Positions 1-8,767 of a stretch of DNA of 64,000 bases are shown here, piece after piece. The stretch spans positions 62,001 to 126,000 of the forward strand of contig CAWFEA010000019.1 of assembly GCA_963814745.1 (NCBI GenBank). Direction: 5' to 3'. The notes under the pieces were generated by a model, which was given only the letters and a program-made list of their open reading frames with translations, made no database searches and was not told where the DNA came from. The stretch comes from CAWBRT01 sp963814745. GTDB lineage: Bacteria > Acidobacteriota > Terriglobia > Terriglobales > Acidobacteriaceae. A program made the translations under genes and the position numbers. The stretch's first letter is position 1. Each line of letters opens with the position of its first letter.

Positions 1-1097
1 CCGGAGTCACGCGTGGCCAGACCCTTGGCGTCGGCAGGGAAGACCGGAATCTTGCTGTCCCAACCATCGGGCAGACGGCCGGCTTGCATGGTCTCCCACG
101 CCTGGGCCAAGTCCGGAAAAGCTTTGCGATATGCCTCGTATTGCTGCTGCCACTGCTGTTCGAGTTTGGCGCCGCGGTCGAGCGCCTTGCGCATGTGGCT
201 TTCAACCTCGGGCGGGACGAGAAACGTCTGATCCTCGGGCCAGCCATAACTGCGCTTTGCCGCCCGCACCTGGTCTTCGCCGAGAGGCTCGCCGTGCGCT
301 TCCTTGGTGTCCTGCCGCTTGGGTGAACCGTAACCGATATGCGTCCGCACAATAATGAGATTCGGTTTGGCGTGCTGCTGGTGCGCCTTGGCAATCGCCG
401 AGCGCAACGAGTTCAGATCGTTGACATCGTCCACATGCAGCACATTCCAGCCATAAGCCTCGTAGCGCCTGCCCACATCTTCGGAGAAGGCTATTTCGGT
501 GTTGCCCTCGATGGTGATGTGGTTGTTGTCGTAGAACATGGTGAGATTGGACAAGCCAAGATGGCCGGCGAGCGAGGAAGCTTCACCGGAAACGCCTTCC
601 ATGAGATCGCCGTCGCCACAGATGGCATAGACGCGGTAATCGACGAGCGGATGCCCCTCACGATTGAAATGGGCCGCCAGCCAACGCTCGGCGATGGCCA
701 TGCCGGTGGCATTGCCGACCCCCTGCGCGAGCGGACCCGTGGTGGTCTCCACGCCCGGCGTCAGGCCGTACTCGGGATGACCGGGAGTCTTTGAATCCCA
801 CTGGCGAAATTGCTTGAGGTCGTCCAGCGTCAGGCCGAATCCGGTAAGAAAGAGGACGGAATAGAGCAGCATGGAAGCATGCCCGTTGGAGAGCACAAAA
901 CGGTCGCGATTGGGCCAATCAGGGTTGCCGGGATTGTAGTGCAGGTATTCATCGAACAAAAGATAAGCCAGCGGAGCCAGAGCCATGGGGGCTCCCGGAT
1001 GTCCGCTGTTTGCCTTCTGCACCGCGTCCATCGACAAAGTGCGAATCGTGTTGATTGCAAGTAGTTCCAGATCCTGCTGTTTGGTCGGACTTGTCAT
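1..1097 (-). CDS. tkt: Transketolase, N-terminal part (runs off the window edge)
   Basis: Transketolase moves two-carbon units between sugar phosphates with thiamine diphosphate in the pentose phosphate or Calvin-type pathways in the cytosol. The minus frame reads without a stop from an ATG at 1097 to base 1 (365 codons). It opens with a transketolase-like N-terminus (residues 1-40, with SGHPGAPM) and carries the LSNGHASMLLYS stretch, the TTGPLAQG motif and the ThDP-binding GDGDLMEGVSGEA motif followed by YDNNHITIEG. An AGGA ribosome site lies six bases upstream of the ATG. The full protein is usually about 660-690 residues, so roughly the last 45 percent lies outside the window. The reading frame is clean, unlike several genes further along. 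Confidence 0.97.
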   Translation of the reverse strand, partial: MTSPTKQQDLELLAINTIRTLSMDAVQKANSGHPGAPMALAPLAYLLFDEYLHYNPGNPDWPNRDRFVLSNGHASMLLYSVLFLTGFGLTLDDLKQFRQWDSKTPGHPEYGLTPGVETTTGPLAQGVGNATGMAIAERWLAAHFNREGHPLVDYRVYAICGDGDLMEGVSGEASSLAGHLGLSNLTMFYDNNHITIEGNTEIAFSEDVGRRYEAYGWNVLHVDDVNDLNSLRSAIAKAHQQHAKPNLIIVRTHIGYGSPKRQDTKEAHGEPLGEDQVRAAKRSYGWPEDQTFLVPPEVESHMRKALDRGAKLEQQWQQQYEAYRKAFPDLAQAWETMQAGRLPDGWDSKIPVFPADAKGLATRDS

Positions 1098-1727
1098 GCT
1101 TTTCCTCGTGCGCTGGCGGTTGCAACAGGGCCGAAAAAACTCCGTTCGCAGCGTTCCCAGTATCGTCCAGTCTCATTAACATCACGCAAATTACTGTAGG
1201 GTTCTCGGAGCGCCGCGTCAACTTGAGCTGGCCGCGGCAGGTTTTATGCCATCCGCGGGAACCGCCTTCCTAATTCGCAAAACCCGGAGCACTGAACCTG
1301 CATCGAAGCTCGTTAGCGGCCGAATGGGGCCACCTGGATACTTGTTAGAGCTTGTTTCATAAACCTATTTCAGAAAACGGGGTCAATTCCCTCGGGGGCT
1401 AAAGCCCACATTTTTTCTGGCTCTGGACGGCATGGCTAAAGCCATGCCCCTTCAAAGCACCATTTATGAAACACGCTCTAATTAAATGATGCGAGTTTGT
1501 TCGTAAGGGAAGCATCTGGTTGAGTGATCTCCCCCGGCCGCTCTGCCGCAAGCGGCGACCCGGTTGCAGGGCGAACCAGAGCAACCACTTGGCAGCATCG
1601 ACGCCAACGCCCGATTTGGCGGCACGCGTCCCAATGGCCGAGTCTGCGCACGCCTGTCCATGCAGGCCGGAGGCGAGTTACGGCTGAATGTCGGTCCCCT
1701 ATTCCTTGTGGATCGAGAGGAGAAAAC
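1098..1727. other. Intergenic region between tkt and the CsgG-like gene
   Basis: These 630 bases lie between two genes that point away from each other. They must hold the promoters of both, but no convincing -35/-10 pair was picked out. The only clear structure is the 135-bp terminal-inverted-repeat element at 1346-1480. No reading frame here has a ribosome site or recognisable product. Confidence 0.6.
1346..1480. repeat. MITE-like element with IS630-type ends
   Basis: An 18-base arm at 1346-1363 (tagagcttgtttcataaa) is repeated in inverse orientation at 1463-1480 with one mismatch. TA sits at both outer edges, as expected for IS630/Tc1-type insertion into TA. The interior contains two short palindromes around ctaaagcc and codes for nothing. 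The arm closely resembles the outer end of the IS630-family element at 30323 (tagagctgtttcatag), so this looks like a non-autonomous relative moved by that kind of transposase. The family link is inferred from the shared ends. Confidence 0.65.
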
Positions 1728-2729
1728 ATGAAAAGGATTCTGGCGTTGGCTGCGGTCGCGGTGATCGCGTTGCAGTGCGCAGGGCAACTATTTGCCCAGG
1801 AGGCGCCGGCGGCGCACGCCCGAAAAATCCGGGTAGCGGTATTCGATTTCGACTACGGCACGGTGCATCGTGATGTCTTTGCGCTGTTTGGCTCCGACGT
1901 CGACGTAGGCAAAGGCATTTCCGACATGCTGGTCACCTACCTGGTGAAAGATGGGACCTATTCGGTCATCGAGCGGAAGGCTCTCGACAAGATTCTGGCG
2001 GAGCAAAACTTCAACAATAGCAATCGAGCCGACCCGACCAGCGCGGCAAAAATCGGCAAGATGCTCGGCGTCGATGCCATCATTGTGGGCAGCGTGACTG
2101 AGTTCGGCGGAGAAAACAAGAATACCAACGTCGGCGGATTCGGGGGCAGACTCGGAGGCTTTGGGGTGGGAGGCTTTGGCCATAAATCGTCGAAGGCCAA
2201 TGTCGGCCTCGACGCTCGCATTGTGGACACCACCACCGGAGAAATCCTGGCGGTGGCTACCGGCAAAGGCCAGTCTAAGCGCGAGAGTACGAGTCTGCTC
2301 GGCGGAGGCGGCGGTTGGCACGGCTTCGGCGGCGGCGGAGTGAACTTCGGCAGCAGCGATTTTCAAGCCACCATCATCGGCGAGGCGACCAAGGCCGCCG
2401 TCGAACAGATGAGCACAGAGGTGATCGCAGGCAACGGCAAACTGCAGGCTCATACGGTGGTGGTGCAGGGATTGGTGGCCGCGGTCGATGGCGGGCAGGT
2501 GGTGCTGAACGTTGGCGGCAAGGCGGGAATCAAGGTTGGCGATCAGTTCAGCGTGGAACGCGTGACCAAAGAGATCAAAGACCCGGCTACCGGACAGGTG
2601 ATCCGGCGACTGGCGACGCCGCTCGGAGTGGTGCAGGCGACCGATGTCGATGATCTTTCCGCCGTCTGCCGTATTGTCTCCGGCACGGACTTCAAGACGG
2701 GCGATGCGGTAAAGACCTTGCCGCAGTGA
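1728..2729 (+). CDS. CsgG-family exported protein
   Basis: A 333-residue protein with an N-terminal signal peptide (residues 1-23, hydrophobic core LALAAVAVIALQ, likely cleaved after LFA). The CsgG/TolB-N-like fold follows at about residues 30-240: RVAVFDFDYG, a GISDMLVTYLV helix, the YSVIERKALDKILAEQNF motif and GVDAIIVGSVTEFG are all typical. A glycine-rich loop with repeated GGFG units occupies about residues 128-155. The C-terminal part is beta-rich. CsgG proteins form outer-membrane secretion pores for curli, but many relatives without a lipobox, like this one, are uncharacterised periplasmic or envelope proteins; no curli genes lie nearby. The ATG at 1728 was chosen because GAGAGGAG precedes it at proper spacing and a signal peptide begins there. 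Confidence 0.88.
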   Translation: MKRILALAAVAVIALQCAGQLFAQEAPAAHARKIRVAVFDFDYGTVHRDVFALFGSDVDVGKGISDMLVTYLVKDGTYSVIERKALDKILAEQNFNNSNRADPTSAAKIGKMLGVDAIIVGSVTEFGGENKNTNVGGFGGRLGGFGVGGFGHKSSKANVGLDARIVDTTTGEILAVATGKGQSKRESTSLLGGGGGWHGFGGGGVNFGSSDFQATIIGEATKAAVEQMSTEVIAGNGKLQAHTVVVQGLVAAVDGGQVVLNVGGKAGIKVGDQFSVERVTKEIKDPATGQVIRRLATPLGVVQATDVDDLSAVCRIVSGTDFKTGDAVKTLPQ

Positions 2730-2781
2730 GGGACGGGGCCGACGATGCACACAGATTGCCGCCCGAAACCAGAGCTGGTTG

Positions 2782-2810
2782 TTGACGGCAGCCACTACGG
2801 GCGTTAATAT
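2782..2810 (+). promoter_or_regulatory. Sigma-70-type promoter of the initiator tRNA
   Basis: TTGACG at 2782-2787 and TAATAT at 2805-2810 are separated by exactly 17 bases. Transcription would start about five bases before or at the tRNA 5' end at 2816, a common arrangement for single tRNA genes. Confidence 0.65.
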
Positions 2811-2815
2811 CATCT

Positions 2816-2892
<77 letters not shown>

Positions 2893-2914
2893 AAACTCCA
2901 CTAGAATCAATGGC

Positions 2915-4268
2915 TTAGGAGAAGCGCTCCTGAGCGATTTCTGTCTCTGTCCGTGTTTTAGGCAAATCTTGGGCAAGGAATTCTTTGTCCAAAACATTTC
3001 CCAGTGGCCGTGCTGCTTCTATATCGTCTGCCGAAATCATGTGCGTGTAGTCCATCGTTGTTGCCGGGTCAACGTGGCCGAGCCGTTCCTGTCTTACCTT
3101 CATCGGCGCATGCAGCGAGTCCAAAAGCGTGGCGGTGCCGTGCCGGAATGCGTGGCACGCCCCCTCCAAGCCGAGTTTTTTCAGGACAGGCTTCAAGTGC
3201 CTCTTGATGAAGTTATCGGGTTCCAGCCTAAACCCGTTTTTCGACAGGAACAGCGGGTCGTCTACCTTCCTACCCTCGACAAACGGCTTGAGTCTTTCGC
3301 AGAGTTGTGGAGATAGAGCAAACACCCGCTTTTTCGCAACCCCGTTCCTGACGCCAGCCTTTGGCGATTTCAGCATTCGTTTTTTAGTTACTGCCCGTTG
3401 GACGACAATGATGCGATTTGTTAGGTCGCAATCGCCAACGTTCAGCCCACATATTTCGCCACGACGAATGCCTGTTTCCGCTGCTAGCCTCCAAATCGAC
3501 TTGTACGGCTGCTTCGACACCTCGATGATTCGGCGGATGTCCTCGATGGAGAAGCATGGCTGCTCAGGCTTCACCCATTCAGGAATCTCAAGTCCCTCGT
3601 ACACGGTCTCTGGCAGTGTACTTCCAGACTCTTGCTTTGTCCCAAATGAGCCGGAAAGTACCAACCCGATTCTTGATGGTCTTGGCAGAACGAGTTTTCT
3701 TCCACTCCGTCACGACCTCCTGTAGCAGTTCGCAGTCGATATCCCTGACCTGAACATGACCAACGGCTGCGACCCATGCTTTAATGTCGGACTGTTCGCT
3801 CCGCTGGCTGCTTTCTTCGTGGTTACACATTACCAACACCTTCCACTTTTCCGTGAGTTCACGGAGCGTGGCCGTAGGCCGTGCACGATATGAAGGGCTA
3901 TTGACGACCGAGACTCTGCCGTCGAGTTCACGCCGTGCGAGACGTTTGGTTGGAAAGTCTTTGAGCGATCCCAATACATCGGACTTGTGAACTCGCTTGA
4001 TTGTGCCGTCCGGCTGGATTTCATCGTCCAACCAACGACCAACCCAGACTTTCAACCGTTTGCCTCGCGAGAAAGCACTGCCTCGCTGGTACCTCCTTCG
4101 AGCCGACGTTCCTGCTTTCCGTCGTTGGCCCGATGACTCTGGAAGGCAGTTTACGTTACCTTGGGGAAAATTACACCGTGAAGTTTCGATCTCACTCGCA
4201 CTGACGGACGGCGCAATGCGGCTCTTCGCTTTTGCCTCGATGTCCGCGTTGTGCTCGTGAACCGCCAT
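2915..4268 (-). pseudogene. Tyrosine recombinase (phage-type integrase), frameshifted
   Basis: Two overlapping minus frames together encode one integrase. The upstream frame (4268 down to about 3600) has a basic N-terminal arm and a core-binding domain (around residues 110-210). The downstream frame (about 3600 down to 2915) has the catalytic domain: arginine in TGIRRGEICGL, HAFRH box, LGH histidine and the tyrosine in MDYTHM. All catalytic residues are present. The sequence RDRV-YEGLEIPEW would be continuous if one base were restored near 3600. The gene ends 22 bases from the 3' end of tRNA-fMet, the usual place for an integrase that uses a tRNA 3' end as attB. A second copy of the tRNA 3' end was not found in the window. 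Whether the frameshift is real or a sequence error cannot be told. Confidence 0.88.
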
Positions 4269-4383
4269 TTCCCCGAAACACCCTCACTGTGACTTTCGAC
4301 TGGGCTGAATCTTTGGCTAAGACAGAGTCCGTATTGAATTTGCGGACCGCAAAAAACCGGGAGCGACGGTACACGCCGCCCCC

Positions 4384-4581
4384 TCACACATCAAACAAAT
4401 CCTCGAAGACGTCGGCCACGGTGTCGAGAGCGCTGAGAAACTGCCATGCGAACACAGCGCGGACCGCTACTACGCCATGTGCTGCGATTAAGCCCTGCAC
4501 TCTGTCCTTCCACTTTTTCCAAGCAGAGAAATAAATTTCATCCACCTCCTCGCTGATTTGTTTCTCGATAGCGGCAGCCAT
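4384..4581 (-). CDS. Small hypothetical protein
   Basis: A 65-residue minus frame, oriented like the integrase and lying between it and the IS630 remnant. The protein is mostly helical in appearance, acidic near the ends (EEVDEI, DVFEDLFDV) with two basic-aromatic turns (WKKWKDRV). A weak GAAGA sits just before the ATG. Its 5' end touches the start of the transposase homology, so it may itself be cut or be a chance frame. No family recognised. Confidence 0.3.
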   Translation of the reverse strand: MAAAIEKQISEEVDEIYFSAWKKWKDRVQGLIAAHGVVAVRAVFAWQFLSALDTVADVFEDLFDV

Positions 4582-5006
4582 TCTTCAACTGGAAGACGTT
4601 ATCCGCCATGGCTGGCGTGACGTGGTGGAACTTTTACTTTCGTCTCTTTCCCGGTAGCATTCGCAGTCCGCAGGTAGTCGAGTTTCTCTCCCATCTGTTG
4701 CGGCACATTTCCGGCAAGCTGCTGGTGGTCTGGGACGGGCTAAAAAGCCATCGCGGTCGTCTGGTCTGGGACTTTGTGCGCGAACAGCGAGGAAGAATCT
4801 GGTTGGAGTTCTTGCCTGCCTATGCTCCCGAACTGAATCCAGTCGAATATCTATGGTCTTACTGGAAGCAAAACGAGCTACCGAACTTCTGCCCGAAGAG
4901 TTTCGGGGAACTGAGCCACTACGCCCGGAAAGCGCTACGTCGTATGCGCCGTCGGCCTACGCTGGTCACTGCGTTCTGGGAACAGGCAGATCTCTTTCCA
5001 CTGTAA
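4581..5006 (+). pseudogene. IS630-family transposase, C-terminal fragment
   Basis: The frame reads in phase from about 4581 through an internal ATG at 4608 to a stop at 5006. It contains the start of the catalytic core (LSAMAGVTWWNFYFRL), the second aspartate region (LLVVWDGLKSHRGR) and the end motif with glutamate (LPAYAPELNPVEYLWSYWKQ), all typical of IS630-family DDE transposases. The N-terminal helix-turn-helix part and first aspartate are missing, so it is a dead remnant. Homology stops at 4581, where the oppositely oriented 65-residue frame begins. This copy is not closely similar to the IS630 element at 30.3-31.1 kb. Confidence 0.8.
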
Positions 5007-5013
5007 CTATATT

Positions 5014-5274
5014 ATGCAATGCTCAATAGATTGCCATTCCGACTTCACTACCTTCGATTACACCGGGATCGAGTTTCAGCTTGATGGAAGTCGCGCGCTG
5101 ATTGCCGGTCGGATTCCCGGTTATCCTGGCGGCGAACACTGGGCGATTACTATCTACGGTCCTCCTGGCTCCCGCGACAGGAAATTAGCCCTACGGTTCG
5201 AGGGGTTCGTAGACTTTCTGCGGGTTGGCCAGCCAATCAAACGGCCACAATCTCCATTACCAGAACAGACATAG
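5014..5274 (+). CDS. Small hypothetical protein
   Basis: An 86-residue frame starting seven bases after the IS630 remnant stop. It has a beta-rich look (TGIEFQLDGSRALIAGRIPG, HWAITIYGPPG) and a basic C-terminus. No ribosome site is visible before the ATG. No family recognised; it lies in a zone of truncated insertion sequences and may be a fragment of a longer gene. Confidence 0.3.
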   Translation: MQCSIDCHSDFTTFDYTGIEFQLDGSRALIAGRIPGYPGGEHWAITIYGPPGSRDRKLALRFEGFVDFLRVGQPIKRPQSPLPEQT

Positions 5275-5801
5275 CCGCTCGCCGGGGGTACCCTCAATCA
5301 TCATGAAGAACAGCACCCGGTGCGACGGTTCAAGATACTGCGACGACTAAACCAACAGCCCCGCCCTCGCATCAATACCCACACTGACGCCGGTGGCCAT
5401 CGCTCCCAGGGCTGTGGTGATCGACGTTCCGCTGTTCATCCGAACCGGTTTTGGGGCAACTGGAGGCCGCACTTCGAGGCGAGAACTGGCTGGCAGGCAA
5501 CTGGAGCGTGCGGGAGCCGGTTGATCGTCTGGGCCAGTGCGGGGTGAAGGTTGAGGTCAAGGGCTGATAACCGCAATTCCGCGAGTGGCGATTTCCGGAT
5601 GGACTCAGCATTGGCGATAGCGATCTCGCTGCGGCGTCGCGAGAACGTTGCTGACCTGAATCTCCACGAACCAAACGGCTGTTCAGATAACTTGCAAAAG
5701 CTGCTAGGGAAACTCTGATTTAGTCCTCTAATTTCCACAACGTCAGTGTGTAAAGTAAGCTCCAGAGACTCTGAAAACCTATGAGGCAACGGACACTGGC
5801 G
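5275..5801. other. Non-coding debris between insertion-sequence remnants
   Basis: No convincing gene. Short fragments of open frame in two phases around 5380-5570 (for example VVIDVPLFIRTG, and in the next phase LGQLEAALRGENW ending with a stop near 5568) suggest the broken end of an unidentified gene. At about 5708-5724 the sequence ggaaactctgatttag resembles an IS5-type terminal inverted repeat, which fits the transposase start at 5802. Confidence 0.35.
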
Positions 5802-5985
5802 ATGACGACTGGGTTCGAGCGGTACACCAAGAAGACGCGGCGTGAGCAGTTTCTGGAAGAGATGGAACAGGTCGTGCCATGGCGCGACCGGTGTGCGTTG
5901 ATCGAGCCCCATTATCCGAAAGCGGGCAATGGGCGTCCGCCGGTGGGTGTGGAGCGCATGCTGCGCATTTACTTCCTGCAACATC
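5802..5985 (+). pseudogene. IS5-family transposase, N-terminal fragment
   Basis: From ATG 5802 the frame reads MTTGFERYTKKTRREQFL, then a VPWRDLC-like VPWRDRC motif, EPHYPKAGNGRPPVGVERML and LRIYFLQH, which is the conserved N-terminus of IS5-family transposases. Family members continue with WFNLSD; here homology stops abruptly after LQH at about 5985 and unrelated sequence follows to a chance stop at 6026. Only about 61 of more than 320 residues remain, without the DDE catalytic core. Confidence 0.82.
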
Positions 5986-6106
5986 ATTTGTATCCGTTTT
6001 CATCAAAGGTCAGTAAATCGCGATGAACCTTGCCGTCCCACCAGAGCACCACCGTCCTCGGTGGTTCAATCCGAATGACCGACGCGATCTTTCCGAAGAA
6101 TTCCAT
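5984..6106 (-). CDS. Small protein of 40 residues, unknown function
   Basis: A minus-strand frame with a very strong ribosome site (AGAGGAGG, six bases before the ATG at 6106). It begins MEFFGKIASVIRIEPPRTVV and continues with WWDGKVHRDLL. The stop codon TGA at 5984-5986 is made exactly at the junction with the IS5 fragment, so the original protein was probably longer and the insertion or deletion cut off its C-terminus. No family recognised. Confidence 0.4.
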   Translation of the reverse strand: MEFFGKIASVIRIEPPRTVVLWWDGKVHRDLLTFDENGYK

Positions 6107-6228
6107 GGTGCCTCCTCTGGAAATATTGTACTCCCAGGCTCCGCGAGGCTCGCGGGAAAATGGGGTATCATCAGCTTCAGACCAGAAAATGAATGCTAGC
6201 AACACGCGGCACTGAGGTGAAAGCTGCG

Positions 6229-6420
6229 GGCCGGCGGCGCGCCGAATTGACCGAGTTGAACGTCAGCGATGTGGACGGTAAACGGATGGTCATTCATATT
6301 CGCGGTGGCAAGGGACGCAAAGATCGCGACCCGGCAGCGGTGGCTGGAAGCACGATCACACAACGGTACTGCCGTCCCGAGGCAGATGCCATCGAACGCG
6401 CCTTTCGGAAAATCTTCAGT
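6229..6420 (+). pseudogene. Tyrosine recombinase with internal deletion
   Basis: The first part (RRAELTELNVSDVDGKRMVI, then GGKGRKDRD) is the region following the first catalytic arginine of XerC/D- or integron-like recombinases. It is joined in frame to STITQRYCRPEADAIERAF, which resembles the C-terminal segment around the catalytic tyrosine (TQRY). The roughly 100-130 residues between them, with the HxxR box, are absent, as is the N-terminal domain. This is therefore a deleted relic, different from the integrase at 2.9-4.3 kb. It sits just upstream of the radical SAM gene. Confidence 0.65.
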
Positions 6421-6548
6421 AACGAGCGCCTAAGGCGATATATTTCAGTGGACGAAGTGGTGCCTCGACAAGACCATCCAAGCGGGGTGGTTTCCTCGAG
6501 TGGGGCGCCCGCCGAACTTGCAGACGGTGACAATTGTTGGGAGCAAAG

Positions 6549-8528
6549 ATGGTATTCCCCGCTGGTGGAGAGAAGAGAGCTTGGATCTTGTTCATTACCC
6601 CTTCCCTGGGAACAGAAAGCTTCACCAGGGAGGACATTTTTCGCAGCTACCTCAGTACCGGAGCGCTGGCGTCGGCCGTGCGCGACCGGAAGTTCGTGGC
6701 AAGCTTTGCTGCGCTGCTCTATGGGGATCTCGGCGAAGGTTGGCTGCCCGAATTCGAGATTCGTTCAGCCTTGCTTTCGCGGAAGCCTAGCAATCATTCG
6801 CCGCACCGTTATCTGGAAGAGCTGCTGTTGCGGGCGAAGTCGCCTCCCGACCTGGTATGTGTCACCTCGACCAGCGCTCAACTAGACGAAGCGCAGGAAG
6901 TGGCGGCAGCCGCAGCGGTCCTGGCCCCGGAAAGTTTGCGGGTCATCGGCGGAGCGCACGTTTCGGTTTTGCCGGAGGATTTTTTACGACAGTCCGATTT
7001 CCATGTCGCCTGCATCGGCGAGGGCGTGGAAACCCTCCTGGACCTGGCTATCTCCTTCGCGCGCAGCGGAAGCTCGGATCTGGCGCGGATTTGCGGCATC
7101 GCTTACAAGGATGTAAACGGAGCGATACGCCAGACCAGGCCGCGACAACACCTGCTTACGCTCGACGATTACCCGTTTCCGTCGGACAGTCTCGACCTTT
7201 TCACCCCTGACCTCGAAGACCGCGAACAGAACGGGCGCGATCTGGTGTACATTCTGGCGGGTTTCGGGTGTCCGTATCGCTGCTCGTTTTGCGCGCAACA
7301 TGCCATTCACCAGGGAAAGATCCGTGAGCGCAGCGCCGATAGCATCTTCGCCGAAGTATCGAAGCTTCATGCTAGAGGCTTTCGGCGATTCGCGCTGGTG
7401 CAGGAGACCTTTCTCAACGGGGGGGCGCGGGGCGAACGATTCTGCGATCTGATCAACGCCTCGGGTCTGCCCATCGAATGGACCATCGAAGCGCGGGCCG
7501 ACCAGGTTGACGAAGCTCTACTGCGAAAGATGCGCATGGCCGGCTTGCGGTTCATTCAGATTGGAGTCGAATCGGGCGATTCCGAGCTGCTCAAGTCGAT
7601 CGACAAAAAGGTCAACCTCCCGCGGGTCCGCCAGTTGCGCGACCTGTGCGCCGATCTGAAGATTGATACGGCCTATTACTTTCTGGTCGGTCTTCCCGGC
7701 CAGGATTGGCAAAGTATCCTACGCTCGGCCGTGTTTCTGCGCGATTACCCGCCCCTGAATCGCATCACCTCTCACGTGTCCGTCTCCGTTGCCATTCCGT
7801 ATCCGGGAACCAGAATTGCCGAGCAGCAATCGGTGCGACTACTGCGCTCTGCCGGCTCGCGCAGTTGGCCTTGGCGAGGGCAGGCGGTATCGGTCGATGA
7901 ACGTGGCGCGCTGCTTGGGGAGAATTGCACAGAGACGGACGCCATGGTTTCTGAAGAGATTCTGGAATCGGCGGTGTATCTGGACGACTTCGGGTATTTT
8001 CTGCTGCAGAAACTTTACGGAAGCGAACTGGCGCCGCAGGACCGCATGCGTGCCGCCGAGTACGCGGCGTGCATTCTGGCGCAAATCGAACGCAGGACGA
8101 TGCGCGACCTGGTGCTGCGAGCTCAACCACAACTGAGCCCGGAAGACTACCGTAGCCGGCGCGCCGAACTGATCGGGCGCGAGGGCGACGAAGAGGCGCT
8201 GTTGATGAATGCTCTCCATACGCCGATCAGTTCTCCCACGACCGATTTCCTCTGCCAGGTCCGTTTCGAAAACGGTTGGCAGACGATGAAGCATCTGCGG
8301 CCGGCCGCTCGGCGCAAGTGGATGAGACTCTGCGCGCTCGCGTGGGACTCCATTGGACGAGCCTGCAGCCTACTATGCTTTGCTGAAGACGACGAGGGCA
8401 CGGGGGAAAAGCTGGAGCAAAGTCTGGACTCCTTGCAGAAGGCGCGCCGGAGCTTGTCCCCTGTCGTGGCGGCGTGGCCGCCTGTGGCTTTGAGTTTCGA
8501 GTTGACGAACCAAGCCGAAGACTCCTGA
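6549..8528 (+). CDS. B12-binding domain radical SAM protein
   Basis: A 659-residue protein. Residues about 90-175 form a cobalamin-binding-type Rossmann domain (VIGGAHVSVLPEDFL, ACIGEGVETLLDLA). The radical SAM domain follows with the 4Fe-4S motif in GCPYRCSFCAQ near residue 235, then QIGVESGDSELLKSIDKK and YYFLVGLPGQDW. The C-terminal 180 residues are unassigned. Such proteins carry out radical methylation or rearrangement in natural-product or cofactor pathways; substrate unknown. The ATG at 6549 was chosen over TTG 6534 because GGGAG precedes it at five bases. The preceding mobile remnants suggest the gene is island cargo or sits at the island edge; no partner gene for a peptide or lipid product is adjacent. 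Confidence 0.85.
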   Translation: MVFPAGGEKRAWILFITPSLGTESFTREDIFRSYLSTGALASAVRDRKFVASFAALLYGDLGEGWLPEFEIRSALLSRKPSNHSPHRYLEELLLRAKSPPDLVCVTSTSAQLDEAQEVAAAAAVLAPESLRVIGGAHVSVLPEDFLRQSDFHVACIGEGVETLLDLAISFARSGSSDLARICGIAYKDVNGAIRQTRPRQHLLTLDDYPFPSDSLDLFTPDLEDREQNGRDLVYILAGFGCPYRCSFCAQHAIHQGKIRERSADSIFAEVSKLHARGFRRFALVQETFLNGGARGERFCDLINASGLPIEWTIEARADQVDEALLRKMRMAGLRFIQIGVESGDSELLKSIDKKVNLPRVRQLRDLCADLKIDTAYYFLVGLPGQDWQSILRSAVFLRDYPPLNRITSHVSVSVAIPYPGTRIAEQQSVRLLRSAGSRSWPWRGQAVSVDERGALLGENCTETDAMVSEEILESAVYLDDFGYFLLQKLYGSELAPQDRMRAAEYAACILAQIERRTMRDLVLRAQPQLSPEDYRSRRAELIGREGDEEALLMNALHTPISSPTTDFLCQVRFENGWQTMKHLRPAARRKWMRLCALAWDSIGRACSLLCFAEDDEGTGEKLEQSLDSLQKARRSLSPVVAAWPPVALSFELTNQAEDS

Positions 8529-8624
8529 TCGGCAGGCTCGGACGTGGCGTGCGCGGCACCGCCGGGAGTTAGCGGTCATCGTCCTGGAGGGCGGTCTGCC
8601 TGTTCTGGCTTAGTTGCTCAGCGT

Positions 8625-8679
8625 GGTAGTGTCCTAATTGCCAGAACTCCAATTAGGACACTACCCGTAGCGTTTTTTT
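8625..8679 (+). terminator. Perfect 16-bp hairpin followed by T-run
   Basis: Arms 8625-8640 and 8650-8665 (ggtagtgtcctaattg and its exact reverse complement) enclose a nine-base loop. Seven T residues follow at 8673-8679, so it can end transcription of the radical SAM gene. The unusually long perfect stem with A/T-rich centre is also compatible with a small mobile palindrome, so terminator function is probable but not certain. Confidence 0.55.
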
Positions 8680-8720
8680 CTTTTCTTCTGGCGAGAAATC
8701 GGATATAAGGTGAAGTTACT

Positions 8721-8744
8721 GTAATAACATAATAACGTAATGAC
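8721..8744 (+). promoter_or_regulatory. Three tandem octamers upstream of the UPF0261 gene
   Basis: GTAATAAC, ATAATAAC and GTAATGAC follow each other without a gap, ending 23 bases before the start codon at 8768. Tandem eight-base units so close to a start are a plausible operator for a regulator of the catabolic genes downstream, but no dyad symmetry is evident and the function is inferred only from position. Confidence 0.35.
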
Positions 8745-8767
8745 ATGAACAGGCCAGGGGAACAAAC

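Noticed and set aside
5436..5987. 183-codon minus-strand frame across the IS5 remnant
   Set aside because: Antisense of the IS5 transposase over its right part and no family resemblance in the remainder.
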